The notes: a model not told the origin generated them from the letters alone. Counted from the first letter of the stretch, positions 11,166-21,966 are shown. The stretch: DNA of 64,000 nucleotides from Liopterus haemorrhoidalis (GCA_963971575.1 OZ020618.1:43848509-43912508), one strand, 5' to 3'. Program-made: numbers and translations.

Positions 11166-11859
11166 TTGTTCTATCGTATTTTGTGTTTGTGGGACAGCAG
11201 ATCGAAAGATAAGCATTGGACTGAAGAGAAAAATTGGCCGGTGAGAATAGATTTAAATGTTGGAGACCCAAACATAATACACGAACCTTTGGTGGAGCGA
11301 ACAAAAATCACCCCCCCCCCCCCTCTTCATATTAAACTGGGTCTAATGAAGCAGTTTGTAAAAGCGTTGAACAAAGATGGTGACTGTTTCAAATATATAT
11401 CTGAAACATTTCAAAATCTCAGTAATGAAAAGCTAAAAGCTGGCATTTTTGACGGACCACAAATTAGAAAATTAGTGAATGATTCACATTTCACTGTACA
11501 TATGGATGATATGGAAAAGAATGCATGGTCTTTCGTGACGTTCATCAAAAATTTTCTTGAGAATAAAAAAGCCGAAAACTATGTCGTTGAAAATTTGATT
11601 GAAAATTATCATCATCTGGGGTGCAACATGAGCGTGAAACTTCATTTTTTAAAGTCATCTTGACAAATTTCCTGTCAGTCTTGGAGATGTTAGTGATGAA
11701 CAGGGTGAACGTTTCCATCAGGATTTAAAAGAGATGGAGAGACTTTATCAAGGAAGGTGGGATATTCACATGATGGCTGACTACTGTTGGAGTATTAAAA
11801 GAGACTTATCAGGAATGGTGCACTCCAGAAGATCTTACAAACGACCATTTAATCCTTAA
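11166..11859 (+). pseudogene. Transposon-borne uncharacterised protein, C-terminal part
   Basis: The reading frame LHIKLGLMKQFVKALNKDG, FDGPQIRKLVNDSHF, WSFVTFIKNFLENKKAENYV, NYHHLGCNMSVKLHFL breaks by a frameshift near 11655, and continues as LDKFPVSLGDVSDEQGERFH, MADYCWSIKRD to the stop at 11857-11859. I recognise this as a protein type found many times over in insect and other invertebrate genomes as 'uncharacterised', with the conserved SDEQGERFHQD and MADYCW motifs. Its function is not known to me. Position between CACTG terminal repeats suggests it belongs to that transposon. A run of 13 C at 11310-11323 adds a Pro tract. The N-terminus is missing. Confidence 0.7.
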
Positions 11860-12150
11860 ATTATTTTGTATTTTTATTTTAACACTGCAATGCATTAAAA
11901 TGTAATTAAAACTGTTATCATTTTCTTTCTTTCACTATAAATAAAATTTTAAGAATATTTTCTAACTATTTAGTCTTTCTTGTTCGCCAAATTTGTACCA
12001 ATTACAGTATCGACGTCTAAAATTAAACGAAAGAAGCATTATTTGGCCGAAAATATGTATTTGTTGTAGAGCAAAAATCTGATGTGATACGCAAAAACTG
12101 ATGTTATATTTGAGTTCAGCAGCACCAAATTAGTAAGAAACAAGTCTTAT

Positions 12151-13454
12151 GCCGGGTTTACATTGGTAGAGTAACAGAGCTAGTAACTAGCGCAAGTACT
12201 AGGCGCTTTACTCTACTATCTTATTTTCAGGATAGTAGGTGTTCATACACAATTGACATACATATCTTATTTTCTGGATAGTAAGTGTCAAAACACATTT
12301 GACATCTTCACTGTGATTTTGTTGTGAAATTATCTTTTTGCAAAAAATAGTTTATGAATATGAATATACATCGTCCCCGACTTGATGCCATTAAAAAAAT
12401 GGTATTTTGTATTACATCATTTCAAATTATATTACTCTAAAAATTATGTAAAACTAGTTATAACGTCTTTAGCTAAGCTACGGCTATAATATTAAGAATA
12501 GATTGATAACAATTATGCACGTGTCAAATATAAATAATACTTACGTTTACAAAACTCTTATAGACGGTGTTACAGCAATAGCACAATACAAAAAAGAAAA
12601 AATAGTGAAAAAAATAAGTGAAAACTTTGACACAACAAAAATGTTGGATTGGAGATGCGAACACTTCAAAAGAAATATTTGCAATGACTGAATAATTACA
12701 CATTTTGTAAAATATCCCATATTTCCATGTGTTCTAAGAATTTTGGTTAACCCCACATCCGAACCCTTGTTCCAAAATTAAAACAAGTTTAAAATGTATT
12801 TTCGGCAAAGATTAAAGCATTAGACCTATTTATGGTTTAATCCCTTTTGAATATGACCATAAAATTTTACAACAAATTTCCTGTCTATATTGTGTTTTGC
12901 ATAAAATTATTAACAAATGTGAAGAATGAATTTACACACATTTTCAATTTAATAATTAAAAAGTAATTAATAATAAGGAAAAAACCTTAATAGGTTTTTT
13001 AGGGTTTTGTAAGTATGACAACCGAAAAACCCTTATAAGAAAAATAAATGTATATTAAATAATTTTTTTTTAATAAAAATTAATATTTTTAAAAGAGTTT
13101 GAAAAGGTTGAAATACCATATATCACATGGTATTATTAAATTAAAAAGAAATCATCAAATAATACATCAATGTTACAAAATTTATGTAAACAAATAATAA
13201 CTTATTTGATATGTGTTGTTTTCTATTTGTTAAGATTACCACTTGGCGCCAATTTCATATGTATCAATTTTGTGTACTAGTGGCAAGGATAGTAGCTAGT
13301 AAATACGTCGACGAGCTAGCTGCTATCCTAGCCCAACTACTGGCAGCTAGTACTCTACTAGCCACAATGTCAACTGTTTACACAGGGATAGTGACTAGTT
13401 GCTAGTTACTTGCGCTAGTTACTAGCTCTGTTACTCTACCAATGTAAACCCGGC
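12151..13454. mobile_element. Nested transposon with 48-bp perfect TIRs, superfamily unknown
   Basis: The left end GCCGGGTTTACATTGGTAGA and the right end match as perfect inverted repeats for 48 bp. Comparison with the host element's other end shows that only AT was duplicated at the site (12149-12150 and 13455-13456). The subterminal zones carry many CTAGT/GCTAG words, as binding sites for a transposase often do. Frames inside (for example 12503-12691) resemble nothing I know. A relic of the F1 hairpin (AGGGTTTTGTAAGTATGAC) lies at 13003-13040. Confidence 0.8.
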
Positions 13455-13639
13455 ATTTGATGTAAGTCAGCAAAAATTGTGTTGACCAGTGTAATGGATG
13501 TTGTGACGTTTCATGCAATTGGAATATGAATTAAATTTTTTTAGATCTCTTTTAATTCATACAGTAAGTCAGTTAGCCATAGTAGTGCAGTGCTATTTAT
13601 TTGTTTATGCTGCGATTATTTTTCGATGTATCGCTGACT

Positions 13640-13840
13640 ATAGTACGGATCATTAAATAAAGCTGCCAACTGTGCAAATTTTCAAGTGGTTTGAAATGAC
13701 TTTTAGAAATTTTTTTCTTTACAAGATGTTCATTTTCTCACGACCAGCCCCACCACGATTCTGACGGCTGACGCTTGTTTCAATAATTAGTCACATCTAA
13801 ACTATCAATTACAAAAAAAATTAAGAGGGATGAAATGACC
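13640..13840 (-). repeat. Mosaic repeat Z, copy 1 (left part)
   Basis: The reverse complement of this stretch matches 19560-19760, with shared words GGTCATTTCATCCC, GCGTCAGC and TCAAGTGG. The continuation of the same repeat resumes at 14628 (TGCAATGCTGCCTCCCGGAC), so the LINE at 13841-14627 was inserted in it. Confidence 0.6.
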
Positions 13841-14627
13841 ATCAAAATGCTTGAACTTATCAGCTTGAATTGGAAACGTCACTGTATGAGTATCACTAGT
13901 AAGATCTCGAGGTCATTATACGCTTTACGTAAAATAACACCGGTAGTGCCATTTGAAACTGCTATTATAGCCTATCACGCTCTCGTCAACAGCCATTTGG
14001 CATATGGCATTCTATTGTGGGGCGCATCAACAGATGCTATAAAAGTATTCAGAACTCAAAAAAAAGCTTTACGCATCATATGTAAGCTCAGAAAGAATAC
14101 CGCCTGTAAACAGTACTTTATTAAGCATTCAATGTTAACTTTACCTGCTATGTTTATTTTATATTGTCTGATATATGTTAAATCTGAGTTTCAAACTTTT
14201 GATTACGTAAACAAGAACCTTGAAAGAGTGACTAGATTTGGTAACCATTTGGAAATACCCAGGATCAGATTGGAAGTTTGTAAAAACTCCCTTAGATACT
14301 GGGGACCTAAATTTTTTAATCGACTACCGGATAGAATTAAAGTGATGGATCTTAAGAGATTTAAATTTGCTGCCAAATCTATTCTCCTAGAAAAGGCATA
14401 TTATACCATTGAGGAATATCTATTGGATAATATTGTGTAACAAAATAGAAAAATGTCTCTAATTAATTAGTTTTTGTTCATTATTATTATTATTTATTTA
14501 TTTTTTTGTATCTTTTATATTTCTCTGTATTATTTCATATTTCATTGTTCTGCATTTTATATTGACGTGTCTATGAATGTATCATTCTTACAGAACTAAT
14601 AAATATTATTATTATTATTATTATTAA
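13841..14627 (+). mobile_element. 5'-truncated jockey/CR1-like LINE (family B)
   Basis: One open frame (13835-14440, 201 residues) encodes the C-terminal region after the RT core: SKISRSLYALRKITPVVPFE, AYHALVNSHLAYGILLWGAS, then the FFNRLPDRIK motif near the end. It ends at TAA 14438-14440, followed by a 3' UTR and an (ATT)n tail at 14604-14627. No stop or frameshift interrupts this piece, so it is a relatively young insertion. The RT catalytic domain is absent. It sits inside mosaic repeat Z. Confidence 0.82.
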
Positions 14628-15562
14628 TGCAATGCTGCCTCCCGGACTATTATTTTGCTTGCATTATTTCTGGTAGTTTTGAAAAATCCTGTAACGTTCG
14701 ACGTAATAATTGACCAACTTTTGACCATCAGTCTCAAATTTCGTATTAAACAAATAACAATGCTAATAATCAAAATTTTGCATGAAAACTTACTTTGGTT
14801 GATATAAAGTTTCGGACTTGGAGTTAATAAATATAAATTTTCGTTGGCATAGCTTTTCGGATAATAACGTTTTGTACAATTAATGATGAGGATAATTGGA
14901 TTTTACATGACCAAATGGAACCTTTAAAGCACTCGGCAGAAAATTGCTGTTTCTCAGATTTTTTACGTGTTTTTTTAAAATAATTTTATCGTTCGATTTA
15001 TGCATTTAATACAGGAGTGGACGTGGTATATTGAATGATAACCGAGCATTGAAATACATAGAGCGGAAATAGTAACGGATCACTTAGTAATTGGTTTTTA
15101 TATGGAATAAAAAAGTTGTTTGAAAAATTTTAAACTATAGATCTGCAGAAAATTGCTGAAGTGAAAAGGTTAATTGAGCATTTTGTGCAAGGGTTATGTG
15201 TAATCAAATTATGGAAAAACCAATAAAGGGAAATAGCAATGAAATCTATTATTATTACAAAGTATAGCCTGCATCTCTCTGCGTCACACACAGTGGTGGA
15301 TCTATACTTTTGAGGGCCTGTAGCTAATAACCATTTTGGGACCCTCGAATAAAAGCAGAAAATTTTTAATTCACAAAACCTCTATTTTACATAAGAATAT
15401 ACATTGCGTTATCTATAATATAACACGCCAACGTGTGTCCCTGCGTGGGTGCGTGCGTGCGTGCTCGCTCCAAAAACAAATTTGAAGTGAGATTCCGAAA
15501 TGTAACGAAATATTCCGAAGCTTACTGAAGTGTATACCGACATATAACGCGTGTTAATAATA
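14628..15562. other. Repeat Z continuation, then AT-rich sequence
   Basis: The first 60 bp continue repeat Z. Near 15293 the text CAGTGGTGGATCTATAC resembles a hAT end but no partner was found. A short CGTG/CGTGC-rich patch occurs at 15433-15466. No gene seen. Confidence 0.4.
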
Positions 15563-16208
15563 CAGTCGATTCCGCTTAATTGGGACACATCGGGGCTTAG
15601 GCATTTTGGCCCAATTAAGCGGCTGCCCCAATTAAGCGAATTTCACATAAAATTAAACTATGCATATTTTTCTTTCAATAATTTTATTTTATAAACTCTT
15701 GGACCAAATTATAAATTACGTATAACCAAAAAAATATAAACTTTTAAGAAAAAATAATAATAAAATCCAAAATAAAATAATAAATAGGTACATACAATTT
15801 AATTCAATGCAAAAATGCGTCAAGTGTAGTCTGTCTTTTGTTTTTGTAACATTTCACTTCTACAAAATCAGCACAGGTTTTCAGTGCGGATGTAGGGCTC
15901 CCTTCATTTCCTTCCTGCATAAAATAACGCTGTAATATTAAATTCTTTGTACATTTTAACTGTCCCAATTAAGCGGAATGTTGTCCCAATTAAACATGTA
16001 AATTTACTGTTGGTTCCTTGGTTTGGTTTCTGTTCTTTGAGATTTGTCCCAAATAAGCGGCTGCCCCAATTAAGCGAATTTCACATAAAATTAAACTATG
16101 CATATTTTTCTTTCAATAATTTTATTTTATAAACTCTTGGACAAAATTATAAATTACGTATAACCAAAAAATATAAACTTTTAAGAAAAAATTAAGCGGA
16201 ATCGTCTG
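15563..16208. mobile_element. Tigger/pogo-like MITE with internal duplication
   Basis: Ends CAGTCGATTCCGCTTAAT and ATTAAGCGGAATCGTCTG, flanked by TA (15561-15562 and 16209-16210). A segment of about 138 bp occurs twice in the same orientation (15617-15754 and 16054-16191) with very few differences. The word CCCAATTAAGCGG recurs near both ends and in the middle. No transposase coding. Confidence 0.8.
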
Positions 16209-16210
16209 TA

Positions 16211-16838
16211 GTTGTTAATTGATATGTTTACACAAAAATAATATAAATTAAAATTATTAATAGCAAAAAAATAATTATTTTAAAAAATATTTGGTTTTGA
16301 TGAAAGTATGTAAGAAAAATGTGTCTTTCTTTTCTTTATTATTATTTTTTCAATTCTTTAATATTTTTTTATTTCTACGATTAACGTTTTAAATTATCTA
16401 AGGTGTTAAATTTACAAAAATATAAATATAATGCAGTGAGTAAAACATGCCTTGTTAAAAATGAATAATTTTTACCAAAAATTACCGGCTGAGTTTGGTC
16501 ATTCATATCAGCGCCACTAGGTTACAACTTATTTGTGTAAATTTAAAATTCGTTCTAAATTTAAAGTTATCTTAACCTACAAATTTTATAAAATCCTGAT
16601 TTACAATGTAAAAAACAACTGGTCAAAAGTCCCATTCCAACATTAAAAGTCACTACATTTCAAAATCTAGTAAATCTATAAGAAATGAAGCATACCTACT
16701 CATCATATTTATTACTATAAATTTGTTAAATGATTGAGAAATTATTGTTCATTGGGAAATGCATGTAGAAGAAGATGAAGTAATAGATGAAATGAAGAAA
16801 ACATCTCGACGATCATTGTTATGATTATTTATTGATTA
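16211..16838. other. No recognisable feature
   Basis: AT-rich sequence between two TA-flanked elements. No gene seen. Confidence 0.5.
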
Positions 16839-16840
16839 TA

Positions 16841-17554
16841 CGAGGGATGATTCTGAGAATTTAGCTATAATTTTTATTATTTTGTTAATTTTCGTCAATA
16901 TTACAATGTAGTTTTTCAACATAATCTCCATTTAACTGAATACATTTATCCCAACGATAATTTTTTTTCCTCAATGAACTTTTTCGGTGTCTCCTCAATC
17001 CACCTATACCAGGGCGGCGAAACCTTGCTAACGCCCAAACAATCATGCAAGATGTCATGAATTTGTCATGTACCTATCCTTAGGCGCACACTAATTTGAT
17101 GAATAGTCATTCGCCTGTCCTCTTTCAGTAGGTCTTCGACGGCAGTCATGTTTCTTTCATTTACCGACGTGCTTGGGCGCTCACTGCGTGGATCGTCTTC
17201 TAGTGATGTTCTACCGGTTTTAAAACGATCGATCCACCGATAAACAGTACTTTTGGATTCTGCAGACTCACCAAATACTCCTTGCAGACGCTGAATAATT
17301 TCTGATGTTTTCACACCTTCTTTCCACAAAAAGAAAATTATTGCTCTTTGAGATTTTGCTGCGTCTTCCATGGTTACAAAAACAGTGCTATGAAAACGCG
17401 TCTATATCAGTCGAACACCTAAATCAGACTGAACAATATTGCACTAGATAGTTGCATAAACATGTCAAGACTTGTCTGGCACCAATAACATTGCCTATAA
17501 GTTCTGCGTAATTTAATTATAGCACAATACCCAGAATTTAGGAAACATCCCTCG
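16841..17554 (-). mobile_element. Internally deleted mariner
   Basis: Terminal repeats begin CGAGGGATG on both sides, with CTGAGAATTTAGCTATAA at the left and an imperfect counterpart at the right. TA flanks lie at 16839-16840 and 17555-17556. At 714 bp it is about half the normal length. The N-terminal transposase frame (17066-17371) runs almost directly into the C-terminal end, WDKCIQLNGDYVEK, at about 16905-16960, so the catalytic domain was deleted. Confidence 0.88.
17066..17371 (-). pseudogene. Mariner transposase, N-terminal DNA-binding part
   Basis: MEDAAKSQRAIIFFLWKEGV, then STVYRWIDRFKTGRTSLEDD, PRSERPSTS, LKEDRRMTIHQISVRLRIGT. This is the paired helix-turn-helix region of an insect mariner with the usual GRTSLED-RSGRP-type linker. 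Start 17371 fits the family's N-terminus and lies a normal distance from the right terminal repeat. All catalytic residues are missing. Confidence 0.88.
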
Positions 17555-17779
17555 TATATTCTGATAATAATTAAATTACTGTATTTTTTTTGGCAATTTT
17601 TTTTTTTTATTTGTTATATTTTCTGTTGAAATAAATTTTGGTTCTTATTGTGATTATAGTTACATATAAATTTCTTTTGAAAAGAATAAATACATTTCAT
17701 AATATAAAGTATGTGGTTTAATTTTATAAAAATAATGCATGTTTTGAAAAAATACCCCCCCCCCCCCCCAAGAGGAGTA

Positions 17780-18548
17780 GGGTAAGTGCAGCGAATTTCC
17801 ACTACGCAGGTAATTTCGATTATCCCATTATTTCTCTAAATAATTGCTGCCATATAGCGGTAGTATAACGTAACACTATGTTTATGTGAAAAACTAACCT
17901 CACTTAAGCCACGTGTGAATGTCGTTAGACGATCAGTGTAGATATTTATATTTTTTAAGTGTTAAAATATTTTTTTATTTGTTTTAATCAGCAGTTGTTT
18001 ATCAAAGGAAAGTTGAACCAAATATTTTGCATTGAATAAACTGATAAGAACTGATCCAAATACATATATATTAGCTGGTAAAATTTGATTTTCGTAATAT
18101 TTTGTTACAATATCACAGGCTAAACAAAATAGATTTGATTGCAAGTAATATCGACTAGAGGAATGAAGCTACTATGGACTAGTCGATATTACACGCATGC
18201 ATGTTTCACTTACCTAATTTGACGACAATTAAAATCACGTCTTACTAAAAGTCTCTATTATTATATTCTTTTACCTAAATAAAATGTAAAAGAGACAAGA
18301 AACGTTGATTATCTTAAAATTTTAGGGTAGTCGATATTAACATCACTTTTTTGAAATCAACGTTTTTTTCATATTTTTTTTATGTCGAACTTAAGTTGTA
18401 ATAACAGCTTGTTTCATCGTGAAAATATTTAGTACCTAAAGATAAGTGAATGAGGTATCGATTGGGACCACTTTCCTACCAAAATATTGAATAGTACGCA
18501 AATTAAAAAATAAATAAATTTGGTAGTTGAAATTCGCTGCAGTTACCC
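17780..18548. mobile_element. TA-flanked TIR element, unassigned
   Basis: Left end GGGTAAGTGCAGCGAATTTC and right end, inverted, GGGTAACTGCAGCGAATTTC differ at one position. TA flanks lie at 17778-17779 and 18549-18550. An internal palindrome around TAATATCGACTAG is at about 18146-18192. No coding sequence is recognised. A C-run (17755-17769) lies just outside the left end. Confidence 0.7.
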
Positions 18549-18550
18549 TA

Positions 18551-19431
18551 TATGACTACGCTACTGGTTGCTTACAATAAAAGTAGCGAATCATATATTT
18601 GAACATTACTTTCTTCGTTAGTTATCATGACTAAACACTAGTTTAGTCTTGCTTACAGCCCACGAGAAGTAAAGCTGTAATTTCGATCATGGTAATTACC
18701 TATAACATGTAAATAAGTTTCGAGTCAGTTGTGCGTAAATAAATAAATAATTAAGCTTAAAATTTGCTTTGGAGCAATATTAATATACAGAATAATATCA
18801 CACACTTTTGATATACATATTTATTAAAATGTTTTAATTTTAAATATTCCGAATGTATTTCATTTGAAGTTTCAATATAAATTACAATAATCTATATTTC
18901 ATATTATAATCCATCTGAAATTACATGTAAAGTTATACATTTAAATAATGAGTTTTTGAACTATCAATTTAATTCAGAATTTAAATCAAACTTTAAGCAG
19001 ATAAATTTAATAGTTTTGTGAAATTTCAGTTGCAGATTTGCATATGCATTTAAATTAATATCATTGAACATCAACGTACAAACTGTTTGTTAAACATTAT
19101 TATCTGGATATCAATTCCATTGATATTAATCATTAATACTATCAATTAACATACAGGAGAATTATGTAATCATAAAAAAATCGGTAGGTACTGAGCTTAC
19201 ATAAATTACGAGGAACAATCTAAAAGTATGATAAATGTCGCCACGAACTCACCTAACTTCAGAAAAATTAAAACCACTTTACTAGATCCTATCGTGCAAT
19301 TTTTCCTACATTACCTGGCACGTTTCAACATATTTCCTTTTTTTGTATTTTTATTGATTTCAATTAAAATTTACATTCCATTACAGGAACCTACATAATT
19401 AATATAAATAAATACAAATTTACTAGATAAT
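18551..19431. other. No recognisable feature
   Basis: AT-rich, no gene, no terminal repeat pair found. Confidence 0.5.
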
Positions 19432-19552
19432 ATCACAATCCTATATGTAGGTTAAAGAGTTTTATAAGCATGTCAAATTTCAACTTTCCATGTTCAGCCG
19501 TTTGGCTCCTATTTCTACCGTACAGACAGACTGATAGACATATGAATGATAG
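19432..19552 (+). repeat. Diverged F1 fragment
   Basis: Contains AAAGAGTTTTATAAGCATGT, CAGCCGTTTGGCTCC and a short CAGACAGACTGATAGACA remnant, in the same order as the F1 repeats. It lacks a long microsatellite and the terminal hairpin. Confidence 0.6.
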
Positions 19553-19559
19553 TCCGGCA

Positions 19560-20420
19560 GGCAGCGTTGCAAGTGACCGGGTCATTTCATCCCGATGGAT
19601 TCCTATTGGAAATTATTCCTTTCGGGTAGGAAGTTAATAATATAAGCGTCAGCTGCGTTGGTTGTGATGGGACTAATCGTGAGTAAATGCATATTTTAAC
19701 AAAAAAGATATCCAAAAGTCATTTCCAGCCACTTGAAAATTAGCACAGTTATTGTTTAAATGATAATAATAATAATAATAAAAAAGTCAGCTGCGTGCGT
19801 AGGGGGGGATTATACATCAGTCGCTTGCATAAACCTGTCATAAAAAAAATGATGTAAAGTCATTTCAAATTCAAACTTATGCATCGAACTTGTTATATAA
19901 TACGTAATAATACATATATAAATAAGTAAGTTATGCTAGCAGTATGAACATGATGAAAGTAGCTCCAGAAGAAGCAAGAATAAAATTGCTAAAGATAATG
20001 AATAAGGTGTTACAGAACGGTGAAGCTCCGGAGGACTGGAAGATTGGAATACGCCAATATTGAAGAAAGGAGATTCGAGATAATGTAGCAACTACCGAGG
20101 AATCACTCTTGTAAGCACAGTTGGGAAGATCTTTGCCAGAATCATAGAAAAAACGTTAAGAGGAAAATTAGAAAGTACGTTGGAAGACAACCAGTATTAG
20201 TCCAGGAGAGACCGTTGCAAGTGACCGGGACATTTCATCCGTCATTATACGTCAGTCACTCAATTTGAATAATAAAAACAACAATCAGCTGATTGCACAA
20301 TTGGAGTAAGACCGTCAGCTGAGGGATTATAATTGCTGAGCGGGCATTTGACCTAAGCATTTTATAATGTAATCAATGATGTAACTGACGATCTTTACCC
20401 CGTTATGTAATGATAATACT
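19560..20420 (+). repeat. Mosaic repeat Z, copy 2, with captured LINE piece
   Basis: The words GTTGCAAGTGACCGGG and CATTTCATCC occur twice, at 19563 and 20214. Between them lie the parts shared with 13640-13840 and an RTE-like coding piece at 19940-20198. The right side shares GACGATCTTTACCCCGTTAT with 28.6 kb (inverted). A (TAA)n run is at 19763-19783. Confidence 0.5.
19940..20198 (+). pseudogene. RTE-type reverse transcriptase fragment
   Basis: The plus strand reads IKLLKIMNKVLQNGEAPEDW, then ILKKGDSR, NYRGITLVSTVGKIFARII, EKTLRGKLESTLEDNQY with two frame changes. This is the finger region of RTE/jockey-like RTs, which usually read KKGD...NYRGITLLST. It stops abruptly before the QxGFR box. 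A shorter copy with the same left flank lies on the minus strand at 28611-28720. Confidence 0.75.
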
Positions 20421-20631
20421 TTATTTAACATAAAAGTTAATTGCATACAATACATTACATCTTAACATATTTATTGTACATAAATTTAATAGACAGACAT
20501 ATTTTCCCTGATATATATGCTACACCCTTTCTTAAACCTACTTAAAATACTTTCTTGTTTTAACAATAATAATCCTTTATTTATAGTTGAAGGTAATGGG
20601 ATTCGGACCAGTCAGAAAATAAAAACAAATT

Positions 20632-20688
20632 TATTAACTTCGCTTACGTTTCGATTTAATTTAAATCTTCATCAGAGCTTAGTTAATA
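20632..20688 (-). ncRNA. Candidate hammerhead ribozyme, mirror copy
   Basis: The left palindrome arm repeats the motif on the minus strand with every paired base and core base identical to the copy at 20862-20918. Each strand of the locus therefore carries one sense ribozyme and one antisense copy, which could pair and block each other. Confidence 0.6.
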
Positions 20689-20861
20689 GTCACGATATAA
20701 AATAAAAAAAATTTAAATTAATAGAGAATACATCATATTGTCCGGTCATTGAACTCAGAGATAATTTTTAGTCAAGAGATAAAGATTATCTCTGAGTTCA
20801 ATAACCGGACAATATGATGTATTCTCTATTAATTTTAAATTTTTTTATTTTATATCGTGAC

Positions 20862-20918
20862 TATTAACTAAGCTCTGATGAAGATTTAAATTAAATCGAA
20901 ACGTAAGCGAAGTTAATA
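20862..20918 (+). ncRNA. Candidate type I hammerhead ribozyme
   Basis: In order: TATTAACT, AA, GCT, CTGATGA core (20875-20881), one extra A, stem II GATTT-AAATT-AAATC, GAA (20898-20900), stem III ACGT with no loop, A17, then AGC, GA, AGTTAATA. AGC pairs with GCT and AGTTAATA pairs perfectly with TATTAACT, giving stem I of 3 + 8 bp around a 2x2 internal loop. The cleavage triplet is GUA, after base 20905. Stem III is self-complementary (ACGU), as in hammerheads that work as dimers (newt satellite, some retroelements). An extra base after A9 is known from a viroid hammerhead. Activity is untested. Confidence 0.65.
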
Positions 20919-21081
20919 AATTTGTTTTTAGTTTCTGACTGGTCCGAATCCCATTACCTTCAACTATAATTACTAACTTACGGACGTAACTCATCTAATC
21001 AATAATCCTTTATAAAATAAAAATAAATGAGAACCCTTTTTTCAGTTTATGCTATACTAAAATCGTACTTATTTCTTAAAT

Positions 21082-21133
21082 TAGGCGCAAATAGCCTTTG
21101 TTGCTGTGCGCCAAAAATTTTAACTAACTAACT
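21082..21133 (+). mobile_element. 52-bp 3' end of an I-clade LINE
   Basis: TAGGCGCAAATAGCCTTTGT through (CTAA)n is identical in layout to the 3' end of the I-clade LINE at 48267-49091. The 11-bp repeat ATTTCTTAAAT flanks it (21071-21081 and 21134-21144), so this is a genuine, extremely 5'-truncated insertion. Confidence 0.85.
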
Positions 21134-21966
21134 ATTTCTTAAATTATATGTACTTATTTCGCTAATAAATTTAATATTAGTAACTAAGTAGTCCGGAACC
21201 ATACCTTTTTTCATTTTATATATAAATATTAACGTTAGATAAGTTACTCATTGTTTAATATTTAGCCAATTCAGTGTTTCTAACATTTTATTAATGGGAG
21301 TAAATCTATTAACTCTTAAAATAATCCGCATTGCTCTATTTTGCAGTTTTTGTAGTCTGGTCATTTGGCCTTGATTGCATAAGAATAAAATTGTGGCACA
21401 GAAATCAATGTGCGGTGCTATTATGGTCTTATATAAGTTGACTGCTTGTATATATGTTGTTTTATTTCTTATGCGTTTCAAGAAATAAGTTTTCTTTGCT
21501 ATTTTTTTACAAACATAGTCTGTATACTTATCCAACTTTAACTTATCGTCAATTATTACCCCCAAATATTTTATGTAGTCCACTCTTTCTAACTTATCAC
21601 TATCAATGGAAATATTCGTTTCTGGTATATTTTTATTACCCATGATCATATATTTAGTTTTAGTACTATTTATTTTTAATCTGTTTAACTTGAGCCAATT
21701 ATTTACATTATTTATATCCTCTTGAATTTTTGTTATACCCTCGTTTACCTTATCTACAGAAATATAAATTAATGTATCGTCAGCAAAGATTTTGATATTT
21801 GAAAATTGAATTATATTGATTATATCATTTATATATAAAATAAATAACAATGTTCCCAAAATAGATCCCTGAGGCAAGCCTATATTTATATTAATTGTAC
21901 TTGATTCTATAATGTTTATCAAAGTTCTTTGCTGTCTGTTTGTTAAGTAACTCTCGAACCACTTAA

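Larger units (their letters stand above)
11056..13491 (+). mobile_element. CACTG-ended DNA transposon (CACTA-like?), split
   Basis: The ends CACTGGTCAACA and TGTTGACCAGTG are mirror images, and the similarity continues for about 85 bp (TTTGCTGACTTA, then ACTTGTTT, TAATTT, GGTGCTG). The target duplication is TAA (11053-11055 and 13492-13494). A CACT(A/G) start with a 3-bp duplication fits CACTA/EnSpm, but a TWA target is also seen in PIF/Harbinger, so the superfamily is inference. A second transposon (12151-13454) has been inserted into the right terminal repeat. The coding remnant at 11166-11859 lies inside. Confidence 0.75.
20582..20968. repeat. Long palindrome, two 184-bp arms
   Basis: Bases 20582-20765 and 20785-20968 are near-identical inverted copies separated by 19 bp. 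Only a few mismatches were seen. Transcription from either side would give a hairpin RNA. Each arm carries one hammerhead-like motif, on the plus strand in the right arm and on the minus strand in the left. The origin (inverted insertion of a Penelope-like terminal repeat, or a fold-back element) is not settled. Confidence 0.9.
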
